Positions 34,014 through 42,962 of a DNA stretch of 49,135 nucleotides are shown in pieces. Below the pieces are notes generated by a model. The model saw nothing but the letters and a program-made list of their open reading frames with translations. It was not told where the DNA came from and searched no databases. The stretch is from assembly GCA_938017825.1 (NCBI GenBank), contig CALIJE010000026.1:1-49135 (forward strand). The letters are read 5' to 3'. Position 1 is the stretch's first letter, and each line of letters starts with the position of its first letter. The stretch comes from an uncultured Flavobacteriaceae bacterium. GTDB taxonomy: Bacteria > Bacteroidota > Bacteroidia > Flavobacteriales > Flavobacteriaceae. The position numbers were made by a program, and so were the translations under genes.

Positions 34014-35126
34014 ATGAAAACTACCGACCGCAGACAATGGCTCAAGACAATTGGGTTAAGTGGAGGCTTCGCCTTAATGGGAGGCCTTGATGCCTTGGCC
34101 CTCTCTACCGGCCCTTCCTCCTTTAAACCCGGTGATATCGCCAAATTAAACTCCAACGAAAATCCTTATGGCCCATCGAAACTGGTGCGCAAAACAATTA
34201 CCGAAAGTTTCGATATTGCTTGTCGCTACCCTTCGGTGGTCTATAGAGAACTTATACAGTTGATTGCGGACAAGGAAGGCGTAGACAAGGAATCTATTGT
34301 ATTGACCGGAGGTTCTACGGAGGGACTAAAGGCAGCCGGACTTACCTACGGACTTAATGGCGGTGAGCTGATTGCCGCTGACCCCACCTTTCAATCTATG
34401 TTGCGATATGCCGAGAACTATGGCGGCCTTGTGCATCGCGTTCCTGTTGATCAGCAAATGAATCACGACCTCGAGGCAATGGCAAAGCGCGTCAATAACA
34501 AGACCAGTCTTATCTTTATTTGCAACCCTAATAATCCCACGGGTACACTTTTAGATAAGGAAAGCCTAAGGGATTTTTGTCTGACCATGGAAGGCAAGGC
34601 CATGATTTTTAGCGATGAGGCCTATTATGATTTTATTACCGAGCCTGATTATCCATCAATGATCGAATTGGTTAAGGAAGGTCGTAATGTAATCGTCTCT
34701 AAAACTTTTTCGAAGGTATTTGGCATGGCCGGTTTGCGTATTGGCTATTTGGTAGCGCGGCCTGATATTGCCGATCGCCTAAAAGCAAGCGTTATGGCAA
34801 TGACCAATGTATTGGCCATTGAAGCGGCCAAAACAGCGCTTAAGGATGATGATTTCTATAAATTTAGCCTTGCTAAGAACGAAGAAGGCAAGAAAATCAT
34901 ATATAAGACCTTAGAGGAACTGAACCTGAGATACATTCGTTCTCACTCCAATTTTGTATTCTTTAAATCGGGCCGTCATATCGATGAGCTGAATGCCGCC
35001 ATGAAAAAAGAGAATGTGCTGGTTGGGCGACCCTTCCCCCCTTTCTACGACTGGTGCAGAATAAGTACCGGTACAATAGATCAAGTGGAACAGTTTGCAT
35101 CGGCCCTAAAGAACGTACTGGGCTAG
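34014..35126 (+). CDS. Tat-exported aminotransferase, HisC-like
   Basis: 370 residues. The N-terminus carries a twin-arginine signal (TTDRRQWLKTIG, Arg6-Arg7, then a hydrophobic stretch to about residue 33). The rest is a class I/II PLP aminotransferase of the histidinol-phosphate type: NPNNPTGT (171-178), SDEAYYDF (200-207) and PLP Lys234 in KTFSKVFGMAGLRIGY. Export of a folded PLP enzyme fits the Tat route. The role is probably periplasmic amino-acid or amine metabolism rather than histidine synthesis, since no his genes are near. It stands alone, with no terminator visible after it. Confidence 0.88.
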   Translation: MKTTDRRQWLKTIGLSGGFALMGGLDALALSTGPSSFKPGDIAKLNSNENPYGPSKLVRKTITESFDIACRYPSVVYRELIQLIADKEGVDKESIVLTGGSTEGLKAAGLTYGLNGGELIAADPTFQSMLRYAENYGGLVHRVPVDQQMNHDLEAMAKRVNNKTSLIFICNPNNPTGTLLDKESLRDFCLTMEGKAMIFSDEAYYDFITEPDYPSMIELVKEGRNVIVSKTFSKVFGMAGLRIGYLVARPDIADRLKASVMAMTNVLAIEAAKTALKDDDFYKFSLAKNEEGKKIIYKTLEELNLRYIRSHSNFVFFKSGRHIDELNAAMKKENVLVGRPFPPFYDWCRISTGTIDQVEQFASALKNVLG

Positions 35127-35132
35127 GCAAGT

Positions 35133-35384
35133 TCATTTGGATGTTGAAATTGCATTTTCGTAAGAACCCAATGCGGATTTATTGTATTGAATAGTGACAT
35201 TGAATCTAAAATTTAGGCTGTTATTCATCGGATTTTTATCAGGTAAAGTGTTGTTTTTTAAGGTTTTAGTGTTTTTGTTCAAAATCCCTTCGTAGCATAA
35301 AAAGTACCGATAAACGGTATTTTTGTCCGCTATCGAATATTCGTTGCCGTTTGTAGTAAAGAAAACGGGTTTATACACTTTCAT
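35133..35384 (-). CDS. Hypothetical small protein, doubtful
   Basis: 83 residues from an ATG, rich in Asn, Lys and Tyr (begins MKVYKPVFFTTNGNEYS). No motif, signal peptide or membrane helix. It fills most of an otherwise gene-poor stretch and is divergent from the micropeptide gene at 35426, with 41 bases between. Against it: composition like AT-rich intergenic DNA, no clear promoter, and an exact TAnnTTTG promoter box on the opposite strand inside it (35318-35325). I keep it only as a possibility. Confidence 0.28.
   Translation of the reverse strand: MKVYKPVFFTTNGNEYSIADKNTVYRYFLCYEGILNKNTKTLKNNTLPDKNPMNNSLNFRFNVTIQYNKSALGSYENAISTSK
35318..35325 (+). promoter_or_regulatory. -7 box with adjoining inverted repeat
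   Basis: TATTTTTG matches TAnnTTTG exactly. It overlaps the right arm of the inverted repeat TACCG-ATAAA-CGGTA (35305-35319), a layout suited to a repressor site. Transcription would begin about 95 bases before the micropeptide ATG at 35426. No TTG -33 element at proper spacing is seen. Confidence 0.35.
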
Positions 35385-35425
35385 GGTTTAATTAGTAGGA
35401 GATTTAATCCCCTAAATCTTAAATT

Positions 35426-35521
35426 ATGAAAGAAAAAACTACTTTAAACGAATACCTATTGTATTCATTTTGCGCATTTTGTTTTGCGTGGTCTATGTAT
35501 GTAATGTTCTTTAGAGGATAA
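35426..35521 (+). CDS. Membrane micropeptide (31 aa)
   Basis: 31-codon frame from ATG to TAA. It begins MKEKTTLNEYLLYSFCAF and ends MYVMFFRG: a short polar N-terminus, one hydrophobic helix of about 20 residues with two Cys and several aromatics, and a terminal Arg-Gly. This is the shape of a single-pass membrane micropeptide. It is the only plus-strand frame between the aminotransferase and a strong plus-strand terminator 33 bases downstream, whose presence implies a plus-strand transcript here. An inverted repeat AGATTTA-N6-TAAATCT (35400-35419) lies just ahead of the ATG and could sequester the ribosome site or bind a regulator. Function unknown. Confidence 0.6.
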   Translation: MKEKTTLNEYLLYSFCAFCFAWSMYVMFFRG

Positions 35522-35553
35522 TTCTAAGGCACAACTTCCTAAGCACAGAATAC

Positions 35554-35597
35554 GAGCTTGGTGGTACGATTCAGTTGTACTACTAAGCTCTTTTTTT
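35554..35597 (+). terminator. Strong plus-strand terminator
   Basis: Fourteen-base-pair stem, from GAGCTT (35554-35559) to AAGCTC (35585-35590), including two G-U pairs, with a 9-base loop and then seven T. The T-run is on the plus strand only, so it ends the micropeptide transcript rather than the convergent comM-type transcript, whose stop codon it abuts. Confidence 0.88.
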
Positions 35598-37131
35598 AAC
35601 CCAACCAGCCCTCTCGATCTAGGCTGCGATATTGTATGGCCTCCCCGATATGGGTGCCATTAATCTCAGTACTATGTTCCAAATCGGCGATAGTACGTGC
35701 AACTTTCAAAATACGGTCGTATGCCCTGGCCGATAGGTTCAAGCGCTCCATTGCATTTTTTAACATGCCCTTACTTACTGTGTCCAATTGGCAAAATTCT
35801 CGAATCTGCTTCGTGTTCATTTGTGCGTTGTAATGAACATTTTCAAGCCCTTCAAAACGTTCGGTCTGTATAGCTCGGCCGACAGTTACTCTCTTCCTAA
35901 TTTCAATACTGCTTTCTCCTTTCCGCTCCTCGGACAATTTTTCAAAAGGCACCGGTGTTACTTCAATATGAATATCGATTCGATCTAACAAAGGCCCGGA
36001 AATTTTGCTCAAATATCGTTGCATCTCTGCGGGTGACGACGTCACGGGAGCATCGGGATCATTAAAGTATCCTCCCGGACTTGGATTCATACTCGCGACC
36101 AACATAAAACTACTGGGATAGGTTACTGTGAATCGAGCTCTTGAAATAGTTACCTCACGATCTTCCAAGGGTTGCCGCATAACTTCGAGTACCCCTCTCT
36201 TAAATTCTGGGAGTTCATCTAAAAACAACACTCCATTATGCGAAAGGGATATTTCGCCAGGTTGAGGATAGGCACCGCCACCCACCAGAGCGACATCGCT
36301 AATCGTGTGATGCGGACTCCGAAAAGGTCGTTGGCTCATTAGACCTATATTCTTGATCTTTCCCACAACCGAGTGAATCTTTGTAGTTTCGAGGGCCTCG
36401 TTCAGGGTCATGGGCGGCAATATCGAAGGCAAACGTTTTGCCAACATGGTCTTTCCGGATCCTGGAGGACCGATTAAAATGATATTGTGTCCCCCGGCCG
36501 CAGCGATCTCCATACAACGTTTGATACTCTCTTGCCCTTTGACATCTGAAAAATCGATTTCCGGAAACTCCAAGCTCTTATAAAATTCTTCCTGTATATC
36601 CACTACAGTACGTTTCAGGGGTGTACCCTTGTCGAAGAAGTCGATAACGGTAGCAATATTTGATACCCCGTACACTTCGAGTCCGTCTACTATAGCCGCT
36701 TCTTTGGCATTTACTTCCGGCAAGATAAATCCTTTGAACCCTTCTTGCGCTGCCTTTATAGCAATGGGCAAGGCCCCCTTAATGGGTTGTAGATTTCCAT
36801 CCAAAGACAGTTCCCCCATAATGATGTACTGCTCTAGATTTTCGGATTGTATTTGCCCTGAAGCCGTAAGAATCCCCATGGCAAGGGTTAGGTCATAGGC
36901 CGAACCTTCTTTTCGCAAATCTGCAGGAGCCAGATTTAAGGTAATCTTCTTGCCAGGAATCTTATAACCATTATTCAGCAGCGCTGCAGCTATACGATAG
37001 TTACTCTCCTTAATTGCATTATCTGGCAATCCGACCAAATGATAGCCCACCCCGATATCTACATTTACCTCGACCACGATCGTGGTGGCCTCGACCCCGA
37101 AAACAGCGCTTCCAAAAACTTTAGTAAGCAT
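35596..37131 (-). CDS. comM: ComM/YifB-family Mg-chelatase-like AAA ATPase
   Basis: 511 residues, matching the family (E. coli YifB about 506). The N-terminal ComM domain (about 1-180) has VEVNVDIGVGYHLVGLPDNAIKES and the KITLNLAPADLRKEG block. The AAA domain has Walker A GPPGSGKTMLAKRL (about 217-230), Walker B LFLDELPEF, and RQPLEDREVTISRA. A C-terminal YifB domain ends in LSARAYDRILKVARTIADLE. In naturally competent bacteria ComM is a branch-migration helicase for integrating incoming DNA. The ATG at 37131 (MLTKVFGSAVFG) is chosen; an in-frame codon at 37167 adds 12 unlike residues. It is the last gene of a minus-strand run, 82 bases after the acylase gene. Confidence 0.93.
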   Translation of the reverse strand: MLTKVFGSAVFGVEATTIVVEVNVDIGVGYHLVGLPDNAIKESNYRIAAALLNNGYKIPGKKITLNLAPADLRKEGSAYDLTLAMGILTASGQIQSENLEQYIIMGELSLDGNLQPIKGALPIAIKAAQEGFKGFILPEVNAKEAAIVDGLEVYGVSNIATVIDFFDKGTPLKRTVVDIQEEFYKSLEFPEIDFSDVKGQESIKRCMEIAAAGGHNIILIGPPGSGKTMLAKRLPSILPPMTLNEALETTKIHSVVGKIKNIGLMSQRPFRSPHHTISDVALVGGGAYPQPGEISLSHNGVLFLDELPEFKRGVLEVMRQPLEDREVTISRARFTVTYPSSFMLVASMNPSPGGYFNDPDAPVTSSPAEMQRYLSKISGPLLDRIDIHIEVTPVPFEKLSEERKGESSIEIRKRVTVGRAIQTERFEGLENVHYNAQMNTKQIREFCQLDTVSKGMLKNAMERLNLSARAYDRILKVARTIADLEHSTEINGTHIGEAIQYRSLDREGWLG

Positions 37132-37213
37132 GATTACTTTTTGCAAAGCTAAGCTCGCCCACTGCAATCAAGCTGCAGTATGCACTTTACAAACGACGCT
37201 AAAGGATAAGGGG

Positions 37214-39601
37214 TTATTCAGAAGGGTTTAGGACCAATATCGTTTCAGATTGCTGAATTTCGGATTTGTTCATCATCATCTTGCGAAATTCGCCATTAAC
37301 GAACATTTCAGCCTGATCTTCGTAGTGCCTACTGAAAGGATTGCCAGATTGCCCGGTGGGCAATATACTCATGCTATTTTCAATATCCGAAAAATCGATT
37401 ACCCGGCGTGTCGAAGGCCCGGAACCGACCTTGTAAAACCCGCTGGGATTATACCCAAAACCAAGGTTGTTGATCACTTCTTTTGAACCATTTATCGGAA
37501 ACGGACCCACATTGAAAAATGAGCGCAGGACAGCAACTTGACCTATGGGGTGCTCATGCTCCACCGAATGTACCTTGTCCCATGTCCAGGCATTAAAATC
37601 AGGCCCAAAATCCTTTTCCAAAGATTCGATCGCTTGATCAAATGATTTCTGAACAATATCGCTCTGTGTTTCAGTGCTGTCGATCGTTGAAATATCATCC
37701 CACCAAACGGAGGCAGAATTGTTCATTATAGGTGCCAACACCCTTTTACTTAAATGGGTGGAAAGAAACTCATTAAAGGCCTCCGACCCCATTTCGTCGC
37801 TAAACGTATTTTCCTGGACCCAATACAACCAGCGATGAAATACGGTGCCCGAAATATTGGTCAGCGTATAATCCCCCTTCCAAGCCTTCATTCGATCTAA
37901 CAACTCTAGCTCTTTGCTCGATAGTTCCTTAAGATTTAGCGCATTGGCCAAATCGGTCAAAATCGACGGATTCACCGAGGAGGTTACATCGGTTATCATA
38001 TCCTGAACTGCCTCTTTATCCCAATCGTGTTTAGGTTCTAGGAGCTGCACAATGCGTTTTGCACGATTCTCGGACAAATAGTATCCGGGATAAAGCATCC
38101 CTACAATAGAATCGGGTTGGTTGTTGGCAGAATACACATAATTCCAAGGCGGGTTCACGGCCTGCGGATTTTCGGCAAAATCAAGGTAGGTTTTATCCGC
38201 AGGATAAGCGGTAGTGCTCTCCTGTATGAATTTGGTATGTACACTATCGGGAATTCTATGCAACTTTGCCGTTGCCCACCAGGCGACATTTCCTTCTGCA
38301 TCACCGTACATGATATTAAGTCCGGGTGCATGAATTTTGGGGAGTGCATTTTCGACTTCCTTAAGCGAAACTGCAGTGCTCATTTCGTGCAAGGCATCGA
38401 TCACAGCGTTTTTGTTTTGGGTGTAGGTCCACCACATCGAAATCGGTCGTTCACCGGTAACCTGATCGGCGATACCATTTAAAACCGGACCTCTCTTGGT
38501 CTTTTTATAACTAAAGGTGACATCAGCTTCGCCTTTTACTTTTATGTTTTTGGTAATATGTTGGTAAAAATCCCATCCAGTATCGGTCTTATAGCGGGTC
38601 GTATCGGAGGGATGCGTTTCCTCGAAATAAAAATCGATATCGTCGTTCTCGAACATCGTCATACCATAGGCTAATTTGCGGTCATGGGCCAAAACCGGAA
38701 AGGGTACGCCGGCCAAGTGATAACCGTATTTTTCATAGTTAGGTGTTACCACATGGGCCTCATACCATACTGAAGGGGATGAAAAACCAATATGGGGGTC
38801 GTTTGCGAAGATGACCTTACCGTTCTTGGTCTTCTCGGGCGATAGTACCCAGCTATTACTGCCTTCAAATAGTGGTATACCAAACGATTCCAATGTTTTT
38901 GTAACTGATGATAGTACGGTAGTTTGTATCGTATCCGCGGTTTGAGGATAATGATTTTTTATCAACGTGGAATTAGGGTCGATGTCTATTTGCAAATCCC
39001 TAAGATATGCAGCACCAAGCTTATTCTTAAGATTGGTCAAGAAAGGATCTGTCTTATGCGCCTGAGCAAAACTAAAGGCCATATATCCCAGCACGTTATG
39101 AATATCCTTCAAGGTAAATTCAGATTTATCCAAGCCGGTAAGATAAAATTCAACGGGTGTAGCACCTTCCGCCACGAATTGATTCACTCCATCCAAATAA
39201 GCCTGGGATAATTGCACGGATTCTGAATTCATATCAAGATCTAATACCGACTTGGTTGAGGCATCATCAATACCGAGAGAAAGGAAAAATTTATCGGTAC
39301 GCAACATGTCCTTTCCAAAAACTTCAGAAAGACGGCCCGCTCCTATTCTGCGCACTATTTCCATTTGCCAAAGGCGATCCTGGGCATGCACATAGCCTAA
39401 GCTTCTAAAGGCATCTTTATTATTTTCAGCGTAAATATGTGGTATTCCATAGGTGTCATAATACACCTGTACGGTTTTTGAAAGATCATTTAAACTTAGT
39501 TCCCCTTTGTATGTCGGCTTTGATTGGTATATAAAAATAGCAATGCCTATGCCCAATAGCAGAAGAATCCCCAAAAGGATCTTCCCGATTTTCTTTATCA
39601 T
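37214..39601 (-). CDS. Penicillin acylase-family Ntn hydrolase
   Basis: 795 residues. An N-terminal hydrophobic helix (about 7-25) acts as signal or anchor, placing the enzyme in the periplasm. The alpha-chain part follows, then the autocleavage site G247/S248 in FEGSNSWVLSP; Ser248 becomes the N-terminal nucleophile of the beta chain. Downstream, FANDPHIGFSSPSVWYEAHV and the late GSGPSTRRVIDF block are typical. The family includes penicillin G acylases, cephalosporin acylases and acyl-homoserine-lactone acylases; the natural substrate is not readable, and many environmental members cleave other amides. It lies 68 bases downstream of the DsbD-like gene on the same strand. Confidence 0.92.
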   Translation of the reverse strand: MIKKIGKILLGILLLLGIGIAIFIYQSKPTYKGELSLNDLSKTVQVYYDTYGIPHIYAENNKDAFRSLGYVHAQDRLWQMEIVRRIGAGRLSEVFGKDMLRTDKFFLSLGIDDASTKSVLDLDMNSESVQLSQAYLDGVNQFVAEGATPVEFYLTGLDKSEFTLKDIHNVLGYMAFSFAQAHKTDPFLTNLKNKLGAAYLRDLQIDIDPNSTLIKNHYPQTADTIQTTVLSSVTKTLESFGIPLFEGSNSWVLSPEKTKNGKVIFANDPHIGFSSPSVWYEAHVVTPNYEKYGYHLAGVPFPVLAHDRKLAYGMTMFENDDIDFYFEETHPSDTTRYKTDTGWDFYQHITKNIKVKGEADVTFSYKKTKRGPVLNGIADQVTGERPISMWWTYTQNKNAVIDALHEMSTAVSLKEVENALPKIHAPGLNIMYGDAEGNVAWWATAKLHRIPDSVHTKFIQESTTAYPADKTYLDFAENPQAVNPPWNYVYSANNQPDSIVGMLYPGYYLSENRAKRIVQLLEPKHDWDKEAVQDMITDVTSSVNPSILTDLANALNLKELSSKELELLDRMKAWKGDYTLTNISGTVFHRWLYWVQENTFSDEMGSEAFNEFLSTHLSKRVLAPIMNNSASVWWDDISTIDSTETQSDIVQKSFDQAIESLEKDFGPDFNAWTWDKVHSVEHEHPIGQVAVLRSFFNVGPFPINGSKEVINNLGFGYNPSGFYKVGSGPSTRRVIDFSDIENSMSILPTGQSGNPFSRHYEDQAEMFVNGEFRKMMMNKSEIQQSETILVLNPSE

Positions 39602-39669
39602 TCCCGCTGCTTTGATTCAGTAGGAAAGATAGCAGATTTTTAGGGATTAAAAAATTGCAAATACCCCTG

Positions 39670-41646
39670 TTAATCAGAGGAGGAACGGAAAGTTGACAAT
39701 CCTTCGGCCAACCAATTGCTATAGGTTTCAGCATCAGTACTTTGAATAGCAGAATTGAGAATCTCCAAATCTGGTGACATGAGTACATAATAGGGTTGTG
39801 AAGCCGAATTAAAGTTTAAACTTTGAAAGGTACCCCACTTCTGCCCTATGGTTTCAATCGTCTTAACACGACCAGAATCGAATTGAAAATCGAACTGGTC
39901 CTCAATATCCAGCGTTGCCCGATCGTCAGTATATAATGAGATCAGAACAAAGTCCTCTTTCAGGAATGGGAAGACGTTCGGCTCGCTCCATACATTCTCT
40001 TCCATTTTTCGACAATTCACGCAGGCCCAACCTGTAAAATCCAATAATATGGGCTTGTTGACCTTTTTTGCGAAAGCCACCCCTTCCTCAAAATCCTTAT
40101 AGCAATCTATTCCCAAGGGGCAATCGCTTTCCTGTTCAAAAATGCTATAAAACTGAGGCGGTGGAAAGCCGCTGAGTAGTTTCAGGTCAGTTACTTTAGC
40201 TACACCTAAAATTAGATATATCGAAAACGCAGCGCTTACAAGACCTGTTATTTTGCGCCCTGCCGAAAGCTTCTGTCTGGGACCATCATGCGGAAAACGG
40301 AATACCCCAAAAAGATATAATGTTAGCAAGACAAAGAGAAGAATCCATATCCCTATAAATACTTCCCTCTTCAATATTCCCCAATGCGCAACAAGGTCTG
40401 AATTTGAAAGGAACTTTAGCGCTAAGGCCAGCTCTAAGAACCCGAGTACCACTTTAACGGTAGTCATCCAACCACCAGATTTGGGTAAGGAATTCAGCCA
40501 TGCGGGAAATAAGGCAAAAAGTGCAAAAGGAAATGCCAGTGCTACACCGAAACCGGCCATGCCAGCTGTAAGGTTGTTCGCCATATCCCCTTCTTCCAAA
40601 ATTGTACTCCCGAGCAAGCCACCTAGAATAGGACCGGTGCAAGAAAACGAAACAATAGCCAATGTTACGGCCATAAAAAAGATACCAATGACCCCGCCTG
40701 CCTTGGTAGAGGCAGCATCCATCTTGTTGGCCCATGAACTTGGTAGGGTCAACTCATAATATCCAAAGAAAGAAAAGGCAAAAAAGACGAAAATGAGAAA
40801 AAAGGCAATATTCAACCAGATATTTGTTGCAATGGTATTCAATATCTGAGAGTCTACCGTATCGAATAAGTGAAACGGCAAACTGAGCAAGACATAGATC
40901 AGTACGATAAAGAGTCCGTACAGTATGGCATTGGCGATGCCTTTAGAACGATTTCCCGACTGTTTGGTAAAGAACGAAACCGTTAGGGGAATCATCGGAA
41001 AAACACAAGGGGTCAACAAAGCGATTAAGCCGCCTAGGACGCCCATTATGAAGATTTCCCATAGGCCATTGGATGTATCGACCTTTATGCTATTGCCTTT
41101 CTCTAAAAGAGCCGTATTACTTAAATCTAACTTTAAGGCCTCGGTCATTGCCATACTGCGAGCATCAACGGTTTTGTTGGCTACGGTTGCCGCTCCCCCG
41201 TCTAAAACAAAATTAAAATCATACATCCTCATCATACATACCTCTTTGCAGACTTGGTATTCGAGATTTACATCGATTTGACGAACCGCTGGATCTAGCA
41301 ATTTGATTTTCTGTTTAAAAATGGCTTCTTTTAGAAAGAACTCCTCCTCTAGGTCAAAGGCCGCCACGTATTTTGTATCTGTTTTGCTTTCGGTTGTTTT
41401 CCCGATCAGTTCATAATCGATTCCTGCCTTGGGGTAATCAAAAATACTGGGCAGGGAACCGCCCTCTGGCGTAAATTGGGAATAGACATACCATTCATCG
41501 GCAATTGCCCCTTTCATCACCAATTCGTACTCCGTATCTGACAATTTGTTCAACTGCTGTGTCCATAGTACCGGATTGTCATCATCTTGAGAAAAAAGTG
41601 ATAAACTACTTAATATTAATAGTTTAAGTACAATTATATGTTTCAT
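39670..41646 (-). CDS. DsbD-like thiol:disulfide interchange protein
   Basis: 658 residues, all three DsbD parts. A signal peptide (1-20) leads to the N-terminal domain with Cys133 and Cys137 (EYQVCKEVCMM). The transmembrane electron carrier has eight helices (about 196-485) with the redox pair Cys214 in LLTPCVFPM and Cys336 in SFSCTGPI. The C-terminal thioredoxin domain carries Cys542 and Cys545 in WACVNCRKMEENVW. It moves electrons from cytoplasmic thioredoxin to periplasmic thiol proteins, for disulfide repair or cytochrome c maturation. Its ATG overlaps the tilS stop (ATGA). I give no symbol because Bacteroidota carry several paralogues of this type. Confidence 0.92.
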   Translation of the reverse strand: MKHIIVLKLLILSSLSLFSQDDDNPVLWTQQLNKLSDTEYELVMKGAIADEWYVYSQFTPEGGSLPSIFDYPKAGIDYELIGKTTESKTDTKYVAAFDLEEEFFLKEAIFKQKIKLLDPAVRQIDVNLEYQVCKEVCMMRMYDFNFVLDGGAATVANKTVDARSMAMTEALKLDLSNTALLEKGNSIKVDTSNGLWEIFIMGVLGGLIALLTPCVFPMIPLTVSFFTKQSGNRSKGIANAILYGLFIVLIYVLLSLPFHLFDTVDSQILNTIATNIWLNIAFFLIFVFFAFSFFGYYELTLPSSWANKMDAASTKAGGVIGIFFMAVTLAIVSFSCTGPILGGLLGSTILEEGDMANNLTAGMAGFGVALAFPFALFALFPAWLNSLPKSGGWMTTVKVVLGFLELALALKFLSNSDLVAHWGILKREVFIGIWILLFVLLTLYLFGVFRFPHDGPRQKLSAGRKITGLVSAAFSIYLILGVAKVTDLKLLSGFPPPQFYSIFEQESDCPLGIDCYKDFEEGVAFAKKVNKPILLDFTGWACVNCRKMEENVWSEPNVFPFLKEDFVLISLYTDDRATLDIEDQFDFQFDSGRVKTIETIGQKWGTFQSLNFNSASQPYYVLMSPDLEILNSAIQSTDAETYSNWLAEGLSTFRSSSD

Positions 41647-42950
41647 TTATTTAATGAAATTTTAATGATGTTATGGGTATCTTCGGTTACCTTAAATCGA
41701 TCATCGGCCCTACGGCCGATGACCCATATGATGGCATCCCCAGAACACAATAGCCATTGTTTGCCCTTAGAAATGACATCTATTTTTTCGTCTTTAAAGT
41801 ACTTTGACAATTTCTTTTTTCCGTGCATTCCCAAAGGATAAAAATAGTCGCCATTTTTCCATTTCCTGACGGTCAGGGGATACTTTAACGTTTTTTTGTC
41901 TACATATAGTACTTCTGGTGTAATCTCGGTAATCGCCTCCACTTCTTCCACTTTGAGGCGTACAGGGTGTAGCAATTCTTGCTCTTCTCTTTTTAGGAGA
42001 TATGATGCTTCCTGTTGAGCCTCCAATTTTGATAGCAATAAGGCATTGCGGTCCTTTACAAGGCGATGGGTCCTGGATCGCACTTCTTTGCCACTGGTGG
42101 CGGAAATTAAACTACAAATGTCTTCCCAGGCGGTAAATCCATATGCCTTGAAGAGTTGGTACACATATGCCTCCAAAGGATGCAGTTGAAGTAGCGCTTC
42201 GCTATCGATGTGAATAACGCCTTCTTTCTCTTCAAAAAGGGCCGCCCTAATGTTTTCTATAGAAACATGCACTAGGCTAGCAGTGTTTTCAAGATGTCGT
42301 AACGAACGTTTGAAATTGTCTAAAAAAGTAGGATGCAATTCTTTCATCCCAGGCACCAATTCGTGTCGAATTTTGTTTCTAAGATATTTGGTTTCGGCAT
42401 TGCTTTTATCCTCTCGCCAATCAATTTTGTTTGCATTTGCATAAGATTCCAATTCGACCTTGGAAAAGGCCAGCAAAGGCCGCGCAATCGATTTGGTCTT
42501 GGCCGGTATGCCGGTTAAGCCATCTATTCCTGTTCCCCTAGACAAATTGATCATAAAAGTCTCCAAGGCGTCATCTGCATGATGGGCAGTTACCAGCCAT
42601 TTGATATTGTGTTCATTTTGCAATTTGGCAAACCAGGCATAACGTAGTTCGCGAGCGGCCATTTGAACTGACACCTTATTTTTATTGACGTATTCAAGGG
42701 TATCGAAACGGCTCACAAAAAACGGAACACCGTAGGCTTGGGCCGATGCTCGAACCAACTCCTCATCTGCGTCACTATCTGTATTTCTAAGTTGAAAATT
42801 ACAATGCGCAAGGGCAAAATCGTATCTCGAAACCGCACTAAGATGCGCCATCACCATACTGTCTAACCCTCCGCTACAAGCAAGTATAAAGCGCTCCTGC
42901 TCCAATTCAGGAAAATCTTTGGCAATATGTTGTCGAAATTTGGAAAGCAC
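41643..42950 (-). CDS. tilS: tRNA(Ile)-lysidine synthase
   Basis: 435-residue N-type ATP pyrophosphatase that converts C34 of the CAU-anticodon isoleucine tRNA to lysidine, letting it read AUA. The PP-loop SGGLDSM is at 26-32 and the family block VTAHHADDALETFMINLSRGTGIDGLTGI at about 120-148. The C-terminal part (LTVRKWKNGDYFYPLGMHGKKKLSKYF) is the tRNA-binding domain. The start is GTG at 42950. It is essential in most bacteria. It lies 12 bases after the alpha/beta hydrolase gene and overlaps the DsbD-like gene. Confidence 0.96.
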   Translation of the reverse strand: MLSKFRQHIAKDFPELEQERFILACSGGLDSMVMAHLSAVSRYDFALAHCNFQLRNTDSDADEELVRASAQAYGVPFFVSRFDTLEYVNKNKVSVQMAARELRYAWFAKLQNEHNIKWLVTAHHADDALETFMINLSRGTGIDGLTGIPAKTKSIARPLLAFSKVELESYANANKIDWREDKSNAETKYLRNKIRHELVPGMKELHPTFLDNFKRSLRHLENTASLVHVSIENIRAALFEEKEGVIHIDSEALLQLHPLEAYVYQLFKAYGFTAWEDICSLISATSGKEVRSRTHRLVKDRNALLLSKLEAQQEASYLLKREEQELLHPVRLKVEEVEAITEITPEVLYVDKKTLKYPLTVRKWKNGDYFYPLGMHGKKKLSKYFKDEKIDVISKGKQWLLCSGDAIIWVIGRRADDRFKVTEDTHNIIKISLNK

Positions 42951-42962
42951 GGCGCAAAGGTA

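Noticed and set aside
40253..40759. 168-residue antisense frame inside the DsbD-like gene
   Set aside because: It lies opposite the conserved membrane helices with the redox Cys residues; a by-product of codon bias.
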